NCBI RefSeq assembly: GCF_008364795.1
Contig: NZ_VTTM01000003.1
Location: 124,001 to 188,000, forward strand
From: Azospirillum oryzae
Lineage (GTDB): Bacteria > Pseudomonadota > Alphaproteobacteria > Azospirillales > Azospirillaceae
DNA length: 64,000 nucleotides
Direction of reading: 5' to 3'
Both the position numbers and the translations under genes were made by a program. How positions within the stretch are numbered: the first letter of the stretch is position 1; each line of letters opens with the position of its first letter. Of the stretch, positions 25,945 to 35,204 are shown one piece after another. The notes beneath the pieces were generated by a model that was given only the letters and a program-made list of their open reading frames with translations, was not told the DNA's origin and ran no database searches.

Positions 25945-26991
25945 ATGACCGACCGCCGCCTCTTCACCCGCAAGCTCGACATCGCCCGCGGGGCGGTGGA
26001 CATGACCCACGGGTCGGGCGGCAAGGCGATGGCGCAGCTGGTGCGCGAGCTGTTCGCCGCCGCCTTCGCCAACCCGTATCTCGACCAGGGCAACGATCAG
26101 GCCGCTTTCGACGTGCCGGGTGGGCGCATGGTGATGACGACCGACGGCTTCGTCGTCTCGCCGCTGTTCTTCCCCGGCGGCGACATCGGGTCGCTTGCCG
26201 TCCACGGCACGGTGAACGACGTCGCCATGGCCGGCGCGGTGCCGCTGCACCTGACCGCCGGCTTCATCATAGAAGAGGGCTTCCCGCTCGCCGATCTGAA
26301 GCGGGTGGTCGACAGCATGGCCGCCGCGGCGCGCGAGGCCGGGGTCGCCATCGTGTCGGGCGACACCAAGGTGGTGGAGCGCGGCAAGGGCGACGGCATC
26401 TTCATCACCACCACCGGCATCGGCATGGTGCCGGCGGGCGTCTCCCCCTCGGGCGACCGGGCGCGGCCGGGCGACGCGATCCTGGTCAGCGGCACCATGG
26501 GCGACCATGGCGTCGCCATCATGTCGACCCGCGACAATCTGGGCTTCGAGACGGCGATCCTGTCCGACAGCGCGGCGCTGAACGGGCTGGTCGCGGCGAT
26601 GGTGGCGGCGGTGCCGGACGTGCATGTGCTGCGCGACCCCACCCGCGGCGGGCTGGCGACGACGCTGAACGAGATCGCCCACCAGTCCGGCGTCGGCATG
26701 CGGCTGCGCGAATCGGACATTCCGGTGCGGGCGCAGGTCGCGGCCGCCTGCGAATTGTTGGGGTTGGACCCGCTCTATGCCGCCAACGAAGGTAAACTGA
26801 TCGCGATCTGCGCCGAGGAGGAGTGCGACCGTCTGCTCTCCGTCATGCGCGACCACCCGCTGGGACGGGACGCCGCCCGCATCGGATGTGTGGTGGAAGA
26901 CCCCCACCGCTTCGTTCAGATGGAGACCCGCTTCGGCGGCCGCCGGATCGTGGACTGGCTGACCGGGGAACAGCTTCCCCGGATCTGCTGA
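25945..26991 (+). CDS. hypE: Carbamoyl-phosphate-derived cyanide synthesis protein HypE
   Basis: A 348-aa PurM-like ATPase that dehydrates the thiocarbamate on its own C-terminal Cys to give the CN ligands of the hydrogenase Fe. The protein ends in PRIC, the required C-terminal Cys. MTHGSGGKAMAQLV, GNDQAAFDVPGGRMVMTTDGFV and DPTRGGLATTLNEIAHQSG are family blocks. It follows hypC by 43 bases. HypD, which normally lies between hypC and hypE, and HypF, which feeds HypE, are not in the window. Confidence 0.96.
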   Translation: MTDRRLFTRKLDIARGAVDMTHGSGGKAMAQLVRELFAAAFANPYLDQGNDQAAFDVPGGRMVMTTDGFVVSPLFFPGGDIGSLAVHGTVNDVAMAGAVPLHLTAGFIIEEGFPLADLKRVVDSMAAAAREAGVAIVSGDTKVVERGKGDGIFITTTGIGMVPAGVSPSGDRARPGDAILVSGTMGDHGVAIMSTRDNLGFETAILSDSAALNGLVAAMVAAVPDVHVLRDPTRGGLATTLNEIAHQSGVGMRLRESDIPVRAQVAAACELLGLDPLYAANEGKLIAICAEEECDRLLSVMRDHPLGRDAARIGCVVEDPHRFVQMETRFGGRRIVDWLTGEQLPRIC

Positions 26992-27021
26992 CCCGTACCG
27001 GCGGGCTAACTCACCCTTTCC

Positions 27022-27051
27022 AAAGGTCCCGTCCCTTTGGCGGGACCCCTT
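27022..27051 (+). terminator. Terminator after hypE
   Basis: GGTCCCG (27025-27031) pairs with CGGGACC (27041-27047), flanked by AAA and CCTTT. It ends the hupK-hypBCE unit. Confidence 0.7.
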
Positions 27052-27124
27052 TCGCGCGCTGGCCGTTGCCTCTCTCGGATGGTCCTATGCTCTGACCAGA
27101 GACGATCAGCGACGAGAGAATATA

Positions 27125-27847
27125 ATGGCGTTGTCCAACATCGCCCTTCTGGGCGCTCCCCGTCTGGACCCCGGCCGGATGGCCGGAACCCGGTCGGCGA
27201 TGCAGGCGATGGACCGGCTTCCCGGTTGCCCACCCTTGCACAGGCACCGCGTGAAACGCGCCTTCGACATCGTCGGCGCATTGGGTCTGCTTGCCGTTTT
27301 CGGGCCGTTGATGCTCGTGCTCGCCTGGATGGTGGCGCGCGACGGCGGCCCGGCGGTGTTCGGCCACCGGCGCATCGGCGCCGACGGGCGCCCCTTCACC
27401 TGCCTGAAATTCCGCTCCATGGTGGTCAACTCGGCCGAGGTGCTGGAACGGCTGCTCGCCACCGACGAGACGGCACGCGCCGAATGGCTGGCGACGCGCA
27501 AGCTGCGCAACGACCCGCGCATCACCCCGGTCGGCCGCTTCCTGCGCAAATCGAGCCTGGACGAGCTGCCGCAGCTCATCAACGTCCTGCGCGGCGACAT
27601 GAGCCTGGTCGGCCCCCGCCCGATCATCGACGACGAGGTGTCCTATTACCACGCCTGCTTCCCCTTCTACACCCGCTGCCGCCCCGGCCTGACCGGGCTG
27701 TGGCAGGTCAGCGGCCGCAGCGACGTCGATTACGTGCGCCGCGTCCAGCTCGACACCGCCTATGTCGTCGGCTGGAACTTCTGGGCCGACATCGGCATCA
27801 TGCTGCGCACGGTGCGGGTCGTGGTGAAGGGCAGCGGCGCCTACTGA
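27125..27847 (+). CDS. Polyprenyl-phosphate sugar transferase (ExoY/WcaJ type)
   Basis: A 240-aa membrane-linked enzyme that starts exopolysaccharide repeat units by loading a sugar phosphate onto undecaprenyl phosphate. One hydrophobic segment (FDIVGALGLLAVFGPLMLVL) is followed by the catalytic domain: KFRSMVVNS, RKSSLDELPQLINVLRGDMS and LVGPRPI, and then the RPGLTGLWQVSGRS motif. Length and motifs match ExoY, which lacks the extra helices of larger WbaP-type enzymes. It stands alone, without other polysaccharide genes nearby. Confidence 0.93.
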   Translation: MALSNIALLGAPRLDPGRMAGTRSAMQAMDRLPGCPPLHRHRVKRAFDIVGALGLLAVFGPLMLVLAWMVARDGGPAVFGHRRIGADGRPFTCLKFRSMVVNSAEVLERLLATDETARAEWLATRKLRNDPRITPVGRFLRKSSLDELPQLINVLRGDMSLVGPRPIIDDEVSYYHACFPFYTRCRPGLTGLWQVSGRSDVDYVRRVQLDTAYVVGWNFWADIGIMLRTVRVVVKGSGAY

Positions 27848-27885
27848 CGCCCGCCCTCTCCGAAAGCGCTCATCCGTTCAGACAG

Positions 27886-27912
27886 GTCGCGCGCTCCCTT
27901 GGGGCGCGCGAC
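27886..27912 (+). terminator. Strong hairpin after sugar transferase gene
   Basis: Perfect 9-bp stem GTCGCGCGC/GCGCGCGAC with a 9-base loop, 38 bases after the stop. No T-run follows, so it may act as an mRNA end protector or a factor-dependent terminator. Confidence 0.55.
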
Positions 27913-28121
27913 ATCGCCGTTTGCACTCCCTATTTGTGGAGTCCGCCCACTTGCGCGGTTCGGCCGATCCGTCTCGGACATGACCCTCTTGCCGAAATCG
28001 GGATGGATTTTGAGAATGGGCGGACGACGTGCTAGGGTCGCGGCAACCGGCGAAACACTGGTATAAGTGAACGATGCGCGTAAGACCGCCGGCCGGATCG
28101 GCCAGTCAAGAGGGTCCAAGG

Positions 28122-29549
28122 ATGGCGAAGCTGCTGGCTGCCTTGCTGCTGATGATGGTGGCGATCGGTCCCGCCTGCGCCGTGGCCCCCACCAGCCGTG
28201 CCGACACCGTCGCGGCGCTCGACCGCTACCGGACGGATTTCGCGAAGATCCGCGGCTATGGATCTCTGTCCACCGCCGACCGCAATTACGTCCTCTTCTC
28301 GGACGCCATGCGCCGCGTCCTGACGGAGCATGTGAAGGCCTACGATCCGCAGGTGCTGATCGACAAGGCCGAGGACGGGCTGAAGAAGAAGAAGGCGGAG
28401 AACCCGAAGGCCAGCGACCGCATGCTGACCGAGGCGGCGCTGGACAGCATGCTGGGCTCGCTCGACCCCTATTCCAGCTTCCTCGACGCCGAGCGCTACC
28501 GTTACTTGCGCGAACAGACGCAGGGCGAGTTCGGCGGGCTGGGCATCGAGGTGACGATGGACGAGGAAAGCGGCCTGATCAAGGTCGTCTCCCCCATCGA
28601 CGGCTCGCCGGCCGCCCGCGCCGGCCTGCGCAGCGGCGACCTGATCGCCCGCATCGACGACGTGGCGGTGAAGGGGCTGAACCTGCACGACGCCGTCGCC
28701 CGCATGCGCGGCCCCGTCGGCAGCTCCGTCGCCCTGTCGATCCGCCGGCCGCCGGCGACCGAGGCCAACACCCGCGTCTCGCTGACCCGCGCCATCGTGA
28801 AGATCCAGCCGGTGCGCTACCGGCTGGAGGGCAACGTCGCCTATGTCCGCATCGCCACCTTCAACCAGTCGACCTCCTCGTCACTGGACGCGGCGATCGA
28901 GGCCATGCGCCGGCAGGCGAAGGGCCGGCTGACCGGCGCCGTCATCGACCTGCGCAACAACCCCGGCGGCCTGCTGGAGCAGGCGGTGCAGGTGGCCGAC
29001 CGCTTCCTGGAAACGGTGGACATCGTCTCCGTCCGTGGCCGCGATCCGGAGGAATCCCGCAACTACCGCGGTACCCCCGGCGACCTGCTGGCCGGGCTGC
29101 CGGTGGTGGTGCTGATCAACAGCGGCTCGGCCTCGGCGTCGGAGATCGTGGCCGGCGCCCTGCAGGACCATCACCGGGCGCTGCTGTTCGGCTCCCGTTC
29201 CTACGGCAAGGGGTCGGTGCAGACGATCTCCTCGCTCAGCGTCGACACCGGCATCCGCCTGACCACCGCCCGCTACTACCGCCCGTCGGGGGCGCTGGTG
29301 GACTGCTTCGGCGTCTCCCCGAACCTGGAGGTCAAGCCGACCCACGGCAGCACCGAGGAAACCCACCCCGACCCCGCCACCTGCGACGCCAACGCACCGG
29401 TGCCGCCGAAACCGCAGGTGTGGCTGGCCCAGGACATGTGCCCAGACGTGATGGACAAGGCCCCCAAGCCCGACGACGACCGCCCGCTGGAATGCGCCGT
29501 CTCCGCCATCCGCAACCGCCTGACCGGAACATTGGCCGGCGGGGAGTAA
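28122..29549 (+). CDS. ctpA: S41 family C-terminal processing peptidase
   Basis: Exported serine protease of 475 aa. A signal peptide (KLLAALLLMMVAIGPACA) is followed by an N-terminal helical region, a PDZ domain (GLGIEVTMDEESGLIKV ... AARAGLRSGDLIARIDDV) and the S41 catalytic core. The nucleophile lies in INSGSASASEIVAGALQD (third Ser of SASAS is residue 340) and the general-base Lys in RSYGKGSVQT. Such proteases trim C-termini of envelope proteins. Start ATG 28122 was chosen because it puts the signal peptide at the N-terminus and AGAGGG lies before it. Confidence 0.95.
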   Translation: MAKLLAALLLMMVAIGPACAVAPTSRADTVAALDRYRTDFAKIRGYGSLSTADRNYVLFSDAMRRVLTEHVKAYDPQVLIDKAEDGLKKKKAENPKASDRMLTEAALDSMLGSLDPYSSFLDAERYRYLREQTQGEFGGLGIEVTMDEESGLIKVVSPIDGSPAARAGLRSGDLIARIDDVAVKGLNLHDAVARMRGPVGSSVALSIRRPPATEANTRVSLTRAIVKIQPVRYRLEGNVAYVRIATFNQSTSSSLDAAIEAMRRQAKGRLTGAVIDLRNNPGGLLEQAVQVADRFLETVDIVSVRGRDPEESRNYRGTPGDLLAGLPVVVLINSGSASASEIVAGALQDHHRALLFGSRSYGKGSVQTISSLSVDTGIRLTTARYYRPSGALVDCFGVSPNLEVKPTHGSTEETHPDPATCDANAPVPPKPQVWLAQDMCPDVMDKAPKPDDDRPLECAVSAIRNRLTGTLAGGE

Positions 29550-29550
29550 A

Positions 29551-29638
29551 TCTCCCTCTCCCGCCTCTCGCACAAACTTCGTTTGTGCTGACGGCGTCAG
29601 GCGGATCGGAGATCCGCTGAGAGCCCCGGGAGAGGGCG
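29551..29638. repeat. Palindromic intergenic repeat (copy 2)
   Basis: Arms CTCCCTCTCCCG and CGGGAGAGGG enclose two hairpins, GCACAAAC/GTTTGTGC and GCGGATC/GATCCGC. The core from CTCTCGCACAAA to CCGCTGAGAG is the reverse complement, with few changes, of the core of the copy at 1285-1450. It lies between convergent gene ends. Confidence 0.8.
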
Positions 29639-29643
29639 TTTTC

Positions 29644-30420
29644 CTACCCCACGAACCCCGCATCCATCACCCGCGTCTCCACCGTCCAGCCGGTGCCATG
29701 CGCCGCGATGGCGGCGATGGTGCCGGGCAGCACCCGGCGGTCGAACAGGCTCCAGTCCGCCGGCACCCCGACATCGCCGCGCAAGCCCCCGCCGATCTCC
29801 AGCAGGGCCGGCGGCGCACCGGGCGTCACCTCCACCGCGAACTGGTCGAGCGGCATCGACAGCCCGACGCCGGCCGCCTTGATGAAGGCCTCCTTCCGGG
29901 TCCAGGCCAGCAGGAATCCCTCGTCCCTCCGCTCCGGCCCCAGCGTCTGCAAGGCGGCGCGCTCGGTCGCGTGGAAGAAGCGGTCGGCGATGCCGTCGGC
30001 GCTTTCGATCGGGCGAAGCCGCTCGATATCGACGCCGATCCGCCCTTCCGCCGCCACGGCGATGGCCAGCGCATCCTCGCTGTCGCTGAGGTTGAAGGCC
30101 GGGCCGCCGGCCAGCGCCGGCTTGCCGTGCGTGCCGTAATCGAAGACCAGCCCCGCCGGATCGCGGCCGGTGCAGCGCCCCAGCAGCAGCCGCAGCAGCC
30201 CACGCCGCAGGATGAAGCGGTCGGTCAGCCGTTCCATCATGAAACGGTCGGCGCGCTCCACCTCGTCGGCGGACAGCAGGGCACGCATCGCCTCCCTGTG
30301 GGCCGACAGGGCTGCCAGATCGGCGAACCAGACGCGGACGACTCCGGGCGCCGGATCATAGTCGCCGGCCCCCCCTGCTACGGTCCCGGCGGCGGCCTCC
30401 GTGATGGTCCCGTCATGCAT
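29644..30420 (-). CDS. 4'-phosphopantetheinyl transferase (Sfp type)
   Basis: A 258-aa transferase that moves phosphopantetheine from CoA to carrier proteins. The sequence GKPALAGGPAFNLSDSEDAL, then IGVDIERLRPI (Mg-binding Asp and Glu) and LLAWTRKEAFIKAAGVGLS (WxxKEA) are the Sfp/HetI signatures. The long Sfp form usually serves polyketide, peptide or specialised carrier proteins; none is next to it, but the ACP-like gene at 15275 is in the window. The gene diverges from purC. Confidence 0.93.
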   Translation of the reverse strand: MHDGTITEAAAGTVAGGAGDYDPAPGVVRVWFADLAALSAHREAMRALLSADEVERADRFMMERLTDRFILRRGLLRLLLGRCTGRDPAGLVFDYGTHGKPALAGGPAFNLSDSEDALAIAVAAEGRIGVDIERLRPIESADGIADRFFHATERAALQTLGPERRDEGFLLAWTRKEAFIKAAGVGLSMPLDQFAVEVTPGAPPALLEIGGGLRGDVGVPADWSLFDRRVLPGTIAAIAAHGTGWTVETRVMDAGFVG

Positions 30421-30523
30421 CGGACAGCGATCCTCCCTCTCAATTTAGCGTCCTGGCTCCGGCAAGGGTTTCGGGTATCATGCGCGCCTCTCGCATCCGC
30501 CCCTGCATCCGGACCAGGATCCC

Positions 30524-31504
30524 ATGGTTGACACCGCCCTGCTCGCCCCGCACCTGACCAACGTTCTTCGCGACGCCTTCATCCCGGAGCTGCCCAATCA
30601 TTACCGCGGCAAGGTGCGCGAAAACTACGACCTTCCGGACGGCAGGCGCATCCTCATCACCACCGACCGGTTGTCGGCCTTCGACCGCGCCCTGACCGCC
30701 ATCCCCTTCAAGGGGCAGGTGCTGACCCAGACCGCCCGCTTCTGGTTCGAGGCGACGAAGGACATCTGCGCCAACCACGTGCTGGAATACCCCGACCCCA
30801 ACGTGGTGGTGGCGAAGCGCCTGACCATCATGCCGGTCGAGGTCGTGGTCCGCGATTACATGGCCGGCACCACCGGCACCTCGATCTGGTCGATGTACAA
30901 GCAGGGCCGGCGCGAGATGTACGGCCACATCTTCCCCGACGGGCTGCGCCAGAACCAGAGGCTGGAAACCCCTATCATCACGCCGACCACCAAGGCCTTC
31001 GACGCCGGCCATGACGAGGAGCTGACGGCGGCCGAGATCGTGGGCCGCAACCTGCTGACCCGCGCCCAGTGGGACGAGGTGTCGGACAAGGCGCTGGCCC
31101 TGTTCGCCCGCGGCCAGAAGATGGCGGCGGAGCGCGGCCTGATCCTAGTCGACACCAAGTACGAGTTCGGCTTCGACGAGGACGGCAACATCCTGCTGGC
31201 CGACGAGATCCACACCCCCGACAGCTCGCGCTACTGGTTCGCCGCCAGCTATCAGGAGCGGTTCGAGGCCGGCGGGAAGCCGGAAAGCTTCGACAAGGAC
31301 TTCGTCCGCAACTGGGTCGTCGCCCGCTGCGATCCCTACACCCAGGACATCCCGGAGATCCCCGGCGACGTGGTTCTGGAAGCGGCCCGCGTCTACATCG
31401 AAGCCGGCGAGACCATCACCGGCCGCCCGTTCGAGGTGCCGGCCACCGCCGTCCCGATCCTCGACCGTATCCGCGCCAATCTGGCGCCCTACTTCACCAA
31501 GTAA
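30524..31504 (+). CDS. purC: SAICAR synthase
   Basis: Phosphoribosylaminoimidazole-succinocarboxamide synthase, the purine-pathway ligase joining aspartate to CAIR with ATP. The 326-aa length marks it as the long bacterial/yeast-like form. [20 protein letters not shown] (nucleotide site), [19 protein letters not shown], and [20 protein letters not shown] with HTPDSSRYW are all present. It precedes a 2-hydroxyacid dehydrogenase gene by 16 bases and may share its transcript. Confidence 0.96.
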   Translation: MVDTALLAPHLTNVLRDAFIPELPNHYRGKVRENYDLPDGRRILITTDRLSAFDRALTAIPFKGQVLTQTARFWFEATKDICANHVLEYPDPNVVVAKRLTIMPVEVVVRDYMAGTTGTSIWSMYKQGRREMYGHIFPDGLRQNQRLETPIITPTTKAFDAGHDEELTAAEIVGRNLLTRAQWDEVSDKALALFARGQKMAAERGLILVDTKYEFGFDEDGNILLADEIHTPDSSRYWFAASYQERFEAGGKPESFDKDFVRNWVVARCDPYTQDIPEIPGDVVLEAARVYIEAGETITGRPFEVPATAVPILDRIRANLAPYFTK

Positions 31505-31520
31505 GCGGGGGTCGGGCTCC

Positions 31521-32486
31521 ATGCGCGTCGCCGTCCTCGACGATTACCAGGGGGTCGCCCGCGACCTCGCCGACTGGTCGCAGCTGCCGCCGGGCAGCGA
31601 CCTGACGATCTTCGAGCAGCCGCTGGCCGGTTCCCAAGGCGACCCGGACGCGGTGGCGGCGGCGCTGGAACCCTTCGACGTGCTGGTCATCATGCGGGAA
31701 CGCACGCCGTTCCCCGCCGCGCTGATCGACCGGCTGCCGAACCTGAAGCTGCTGGTCACCACCGGCGCCCGCAACAACGCCGTCGACCTGAAGGCCTGCA
31801 CCGCCCGCGGCATCCCCGTCTGCGGCACCCGCATGGTCGGGGCGCCGACGGCGGAACTGACCTGGGGCCTGATCCTGGCGCTGGCCAAGCGCATCCCGGC
31901 CGAAGAGCGGGCCCTGCGCGAGGGCCGCTGGCAGACCGGCCTGACCGGCGATCTCGGGGCCAAGCGGCTGGGTCTGGTGGGCTTGGGCAAGCTCGGCAGC
32001 AAGGTCGCCAAGGTGGGTCAGGCCTTCGGCATGGAGGTGGTGGCCTGGAGCCCCAACCTGACCGACGAGCGCGCCGCCGAGGCCGGAGTGACCCGCGTCG
32101 AAAAGCGCGACCTGTTCGCGACCTCCGACGTGGTCAGCGTCCATCTCGTGCTGAGCGAGCGCACCCGCGGCGTGGTGGGGGCGGCGGAGATCGGCGCGAT
32201 GAAGCCGACCGCCTTCCTCGTCAACACCTCGCGCGCCGGGCTGGTGGACGAGGCGGCGCTGGTCCATGCGCTGCGCCACGGCCATATCGGCGGCGCCGGC
32301 ATCGACGTCTTCCCCATCGAGCCTCTGCCGAAAGACAGCCTTTGGCTTGACCTTCCCAACACCGTGCTGACGCCCCATCTGGGCTACGTGACGCGGGAGA
32401 ATTACGCGGTGTTCTACCGCGACGCCCTGGAGGACATCCTGGCCTGGACGGCCGGCTCACCGGTGCGGCTGCTCTCTCCCGCCTGA
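31521..32486 (+). CDS. D-2-hydroxyacid dehydrogenase family protein
   Basis: NAD(P)-dependent oxidoreductase of 321 aa. The dinucleotide motif is LGLVGLGKLGSKVA; the catalytic Arg lies in VNTSRAGLVDE, the Glu in FPIEPLP region and the His in LTPHLGYVT. Substrate is unknown: the family includes glyoxylate, phosphoglycerate and formate-type enzymes. It follows purC by 16 bases; no functional link is evident. Confidence 0.9.
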   Translation: MRVAVLDDYQGVARDLADWSQLPPGSDLTIFEQPLAGSQGDPDAVAAALEPFDVLVIMRERTPFPAALIDRLPNLKLLVTTGARNNAVDLKACTARGIPVCGTRMVGAPTAELTWGLILALAKRIPAEERALREGRWQTGLTGDLGAKRLGLVGLGKLGSKVAKVGQAFGMEVVAWSPNLTDERAAEAGVTRVEKRDLFATSDVVSVHLVLSERTRGVVGAAEIGAMKPTAFLVNTSRAGLVDEAALVHALRHGHIGGAGIDVFPIEPLPKDSLWLDLPNTVLTPHLGYVTRENYAVFYRDALEDILAWTAGSPVRLLSPA

Positions 32487-32505
32487 ACGGGCAACTGGAT
32501 GGAGG

Positions 32506-33264
32506 GTGCGGGTGAGCCGGAACAATACGGTCGGGGGCAGCGGCACAAGCGGTTTTTGGGCGAAGCTGAGCCGGCACCAGCTGGGCATGCTCGTCAGCCT
32601 CTCGGCCATCGCCGGCCTGCTGTTCGGCTTCGTCGAACTGGCCGGCGAGGTGATGGAGGGCGAGACCACCGCCTTCGACAAGCGCATCCTGCTGGCGCTC
32701 CGCGATCCGTTGAATCCCGACCTGCCCGGCGGCCCGTGGTGGCTGGCCCGGATGGCGCGCGACATCACCTCGCTCGGCAGCACCACCATCCTCGCCATCC
32801 TCACCGCCGCCACGCTGGGCTTCCTGCTGCTTCTGCACAAACGGGCGGCGGCCCTGCTGGTGCTGGTGGCGGTCGGCGGCGGCGGGGCGCTCAGCACCGT
32901 GCTGAAGATGCTGTTCGACCGCGCCCGTCCCGATCTGGTGCCGCATGGCGATCAGGTGATCTCCGCCAGCTTCCCCAGCGGCCACGCCATGCAGTCCGCC
33001 GTCGTCTACCTGACGCTGGGCGCCCTGCTGACCCAGTTCGTCGAGGGCCGGCGCACCAAGGCCTATCTGCTGAGCTGGGCGATGGTGCTGACCCTCATCA
33101 TCGGGGCGAGCCGCGTCTATCTGGGCGTCCATTGGCCGACCGACGTTCTGGCGGGCTGGAGCGTCGGCGCGGCCTGGGCGGCGCTGTGCTGGATGGTCGC
33201 CGAATGGCTGCAGCGCCGCGGTGCGGTGGAGCAGGACCGGCCGGAAGCGACGGCCGGACGGTAA
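32506..33264 (+). CDS. PAP2-family membrane phosphatase
   Basis: A 252-aa integral membrane phosphatase with about six helices. All three catalytic blocks are present: KMLFDRARP, FPSGHAM and SRVYLGVHWPTD. Relatives dephosphorylate phosphatidic acid, undecaprenyl pyrophosphate or related lipids. Starts at GTG (32506, or 32512). It follows the dehydrogenase gene by only 19 bases. Confidence 0.92.
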   Translation: MRVSRNNTVGGSGTSGFWAKLSRHQLGMLVSLSAIAGLLFGFVELAGEVMEGETTAFDKRILLALRDPLNPDLPGGPWWLARMARDITSLGSTTILAILTAATLGFLLLLHKRAAALLVLVAVGGGGALSTVLKMLFDRARPDLVPHGDQVISASFPSGHAMQSAVVYLTLGALLTQFVEGRRTKAYLLSWAMVLTLIIGASRVYLGVHWPTDVLAGWSVGAAWAALCWMVAEWLQRRGAVEQDRPEATAGR

Positions 33265-33360
33265 TCGCGGTGCGTCGCACAAAAGGTTAACAAGCGGCTT
33301 GAATACGGACGCTTGCCCGCCGATAGTGTCGACCCTACCCCTTTCGGATCAGGCCGCACC

Positions 33361-33885
33361 ATGCCTCAGGGCACCCTCGACCGCGAAACCCTGGAAGCCG
33401 TCGGCGTCCTCGCCCGCGCGGTGGAGCGCGAGCGGGTGCCCGGCGTCCTGGAATGCCGCCTGCTGGCGAACGCCCTGAAGCGTACCCTGGACAGCGGCCG
33501 GGAACGAGAACTGACCGAGGCGTCGCGCGTGTTCCGCACGCTGGATGTGGACCTGCGCGAACGCATCGTCGCCCGTGCGCGGGTGGAAGCGCAGCAGGCC
33601 CGCGCCCAGGCGAAGGCCGCTGCGGCACCGGACACCGCCATCGACCGGGAGGAGGTCACTCAGGAGATTCCGGCGCTGCCCGCCTGGCGTGTCTCCGAAC
33701 CGAAGGGCCGCGAACAGAAGGCGCGCGCCGGCACCAATTTCCTGGCCGCCCTGAACGGCCTGCGCCCGGCGGCCGCCAGCGGCTCCAATGCCGGCTCCAG
33801 CCGGGGCGCGGCCCGCGACCGCCTGCGCGCCGCCGTCGATTCCCAGCGCCGCGTCGGCCGGCGGGTGGAACCGACGCTGGACTGA
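33361..33885 (+). CDS. Hypothetical Ala/Arg-rich protein
   Basis: Unrecognised 174-aa protein, basic and probably cytoplasmic. Residues 5-75 look helical (LEAVGVLARAVERERVPGVL ... REARVFRTLD-like), followed by an Ala/Gln coiled stretch and a low-complexity Gly/Ser/Arg tail. The ATG at 33361 begins the ordered part; an earlier in-frame ATG (33313) would add 16 residues. It converges on tonB, 34 bases away. Confidence 0.65.
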   Translation: MPQGTLDRETLEAVGVLARAVERERVPGVLECRLLANALKRTLDSGRERELTEASRVFRTLDVDLRERIVARARVEAQQARAQAKAAAAPDTAIDREEVTQEIPALPAWRVSEPKGREQKARAGTNFLAALNGLRPAAASGSNAGSSRGAARDRLRAAVDSQRRVGRRVEPTLD

Positions 33886-33919
33886 GGGGCGCCCCCCTCA
33901 GCCGTCCCCCTCAGCGCAT

Positions 33920-34771
33920 TCAGCGGATGAAGAACTGGACCGGGACCACCAGTTCGATGCGGTCCTTCGCCATCTCCTCCGGTGGAGCCGGCAGGGGGGA
34001 GGCGCGATGGACCATCTCCACCGTCTCCTCGTCCAGCGACGGCACGCCGGAACTGCGGTCGAGCCGGACCGACAGCACGTTCCCGTCGCGGTCGATGGTG
34101 AAGCGGACCTGGGCGACCCCTTCCTGCCGGCGGGCCTGGGCGGCGCGCGGATAGCGCTTGTGCCGTTCCAAATGGCTCAGCAGCCGTCCCTGCCAGCTCG
34201 GAACCGCCCGGCTGGGTGCGGCCGAGGGGGCCGGCGCCGCCGGTGCGGGAGCCGGAGCGGGCGGAGCGGCCACGGGGGCCGGCTGCACCGGCTGGGCCAC
34301 CGGCCGGGGCGGCTTCGGCTTTTCCGGCTTGGGCTTCGGCGCTTCCTTCTTCACCTCGGGCTTCGGCTTAGGCGGTTCGGGCGGCGGCTTTGGCATCACC
34401 ACCTCCGGCTCGACCACGGGGGGCGGCTCCGGCGGCGGCGGTTCCTCGACCACCGGTTCGGGTTCCGGCGGCGGTTCGGGTTCCGGTTCGATCACCGGCT
34501 CCGGCATCGGTTCCGGCAGGGGGATGTCGATGGCCGGCGTCGGTTCCGGCGGCGCCACCGGCAGCGGCGCCAGTTCCAGCAGCACGGCCGGCGGATCGGC
34601 CTCCGACGGCGTGATCGGCACATGCCAGGCGACCATCGCCACGCCGGCCGCGGCATGGACGCCCAATGCCAGCATCAGGCTGCCGCCCCAGCGGAAAGCC
34701 CCGCGCGCCGGACGCTCCGCCCCGTCGGCGGACCAGCCCCCCGCCGCCTCCTGGTCGAAGGCCGCACTCAT
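33920..34771 (-). CDS. tonB: Energy transducer TonB
   Basis: A 283-aa protein that passes proton-motive energy from ExbBD to outer-membrane siderophore or vitamin B12 receptors. A short cytoplasmic head and one helix (LMLALGVHAAAGVAMVAW) are followed by a long Pro/Glu then Pro/Lys-rich periplasmic spacer (about 60-195) and a TonB C-terminal domain (HLERHKRYPRAAQARRQEGV, then VRFTIDRDGNVLSVRL). Its ATG overlaps the exbD stop (ATGA). Confidence 0.93.
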   Translation of the reverse strand: MSAAFDQEAAGGWSADGAERPARGAFRWGGSLMLALGVHAAAGVAMVAWHVPITPSEADPPAVLLELAPLPVAPPEPTPAIDIPLPEPMPEPVIEPEPEPPPEPEPVVEEPPPPEPPPVVEPEVVMPKPPPEPPKPKPEVKKEAPKPKPEKPKPPRPVAQPVQPAPVAAPPAPAPAPAAPAPSAAPSRAVPSWQGRLLSHLERHKRYPRAAQARRQEGVAQVRFTIDRDGNVLSVRLDRSSGVPSLDEETVEMVHRASPLPAPPEEMAKDRIELVVPVQFFIR

Positions 34772-35199
34772 GGCGCCGGCGCCGCTTCCAGCCCGACAAG
34801 GCCGATCTTCAGGTAACCGGCGGCGCGCAGGCTGTTCATTACTTCGGTCAGCGCGCCGTAATCGACGGTCTTGTCGGCGCGCAGGAAGACGCGCTGGGTC
34901 TTGTCGCCATGGGTGGCGGCGTCCAGCGCCGCGCCCAGGGCCTCCCTGGTCGTCGTGGTCTCGCCCAGCGACAGCGTCTTGTCGGCCTGGATGGTCAGGA
35001 ACAGCGGCTTGTCCGGCCGCGGCGTCGGCGTGGCGGTGGAGGCCGGCAGATCGACCGGCACATCCACCGTCGCCAGCGGCGCCGCGACCATGAAGATGAT
35101 CAGCAGGACGAGGACGACGTCGATGAAGGGCGTGACGTTGATCTCATGGGTTTCGGTCAGATCGTCGTCGCTGCCGCTGGAGCCGAGGCGCGCACCCAT
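34768..35199 (-). CDS. exbD: ExbD-type proton-channel subunit
   Basis: A 143-aa protein with a single N-terminal helix (TPFIDVVLVLLIIFMVAAPL) that holds the essential Asp, and a periplasmic domain ending in LKIGLVGLE. It partners ExbB in the TonB motor. Start ATG at 35199, five bases after the exbB stop, with a four-base overlap into tonB at its end. Confidence 0.95.
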   Translation of the reverse strand: MGARLGSSGSDDDLTETHEINVTPFIDVVLVLLIIFMVAAPLATVDVPVDLPASTATPTPRPDKPLFLTIQADKTLSLGETTTTREALGAALDAATHGDKTQRVFLRADKTVDYGALTEVMNSLRAAGYLKIGLVGLEAAPAP

Positions 35200-35204
35200 T
35201 GCCG

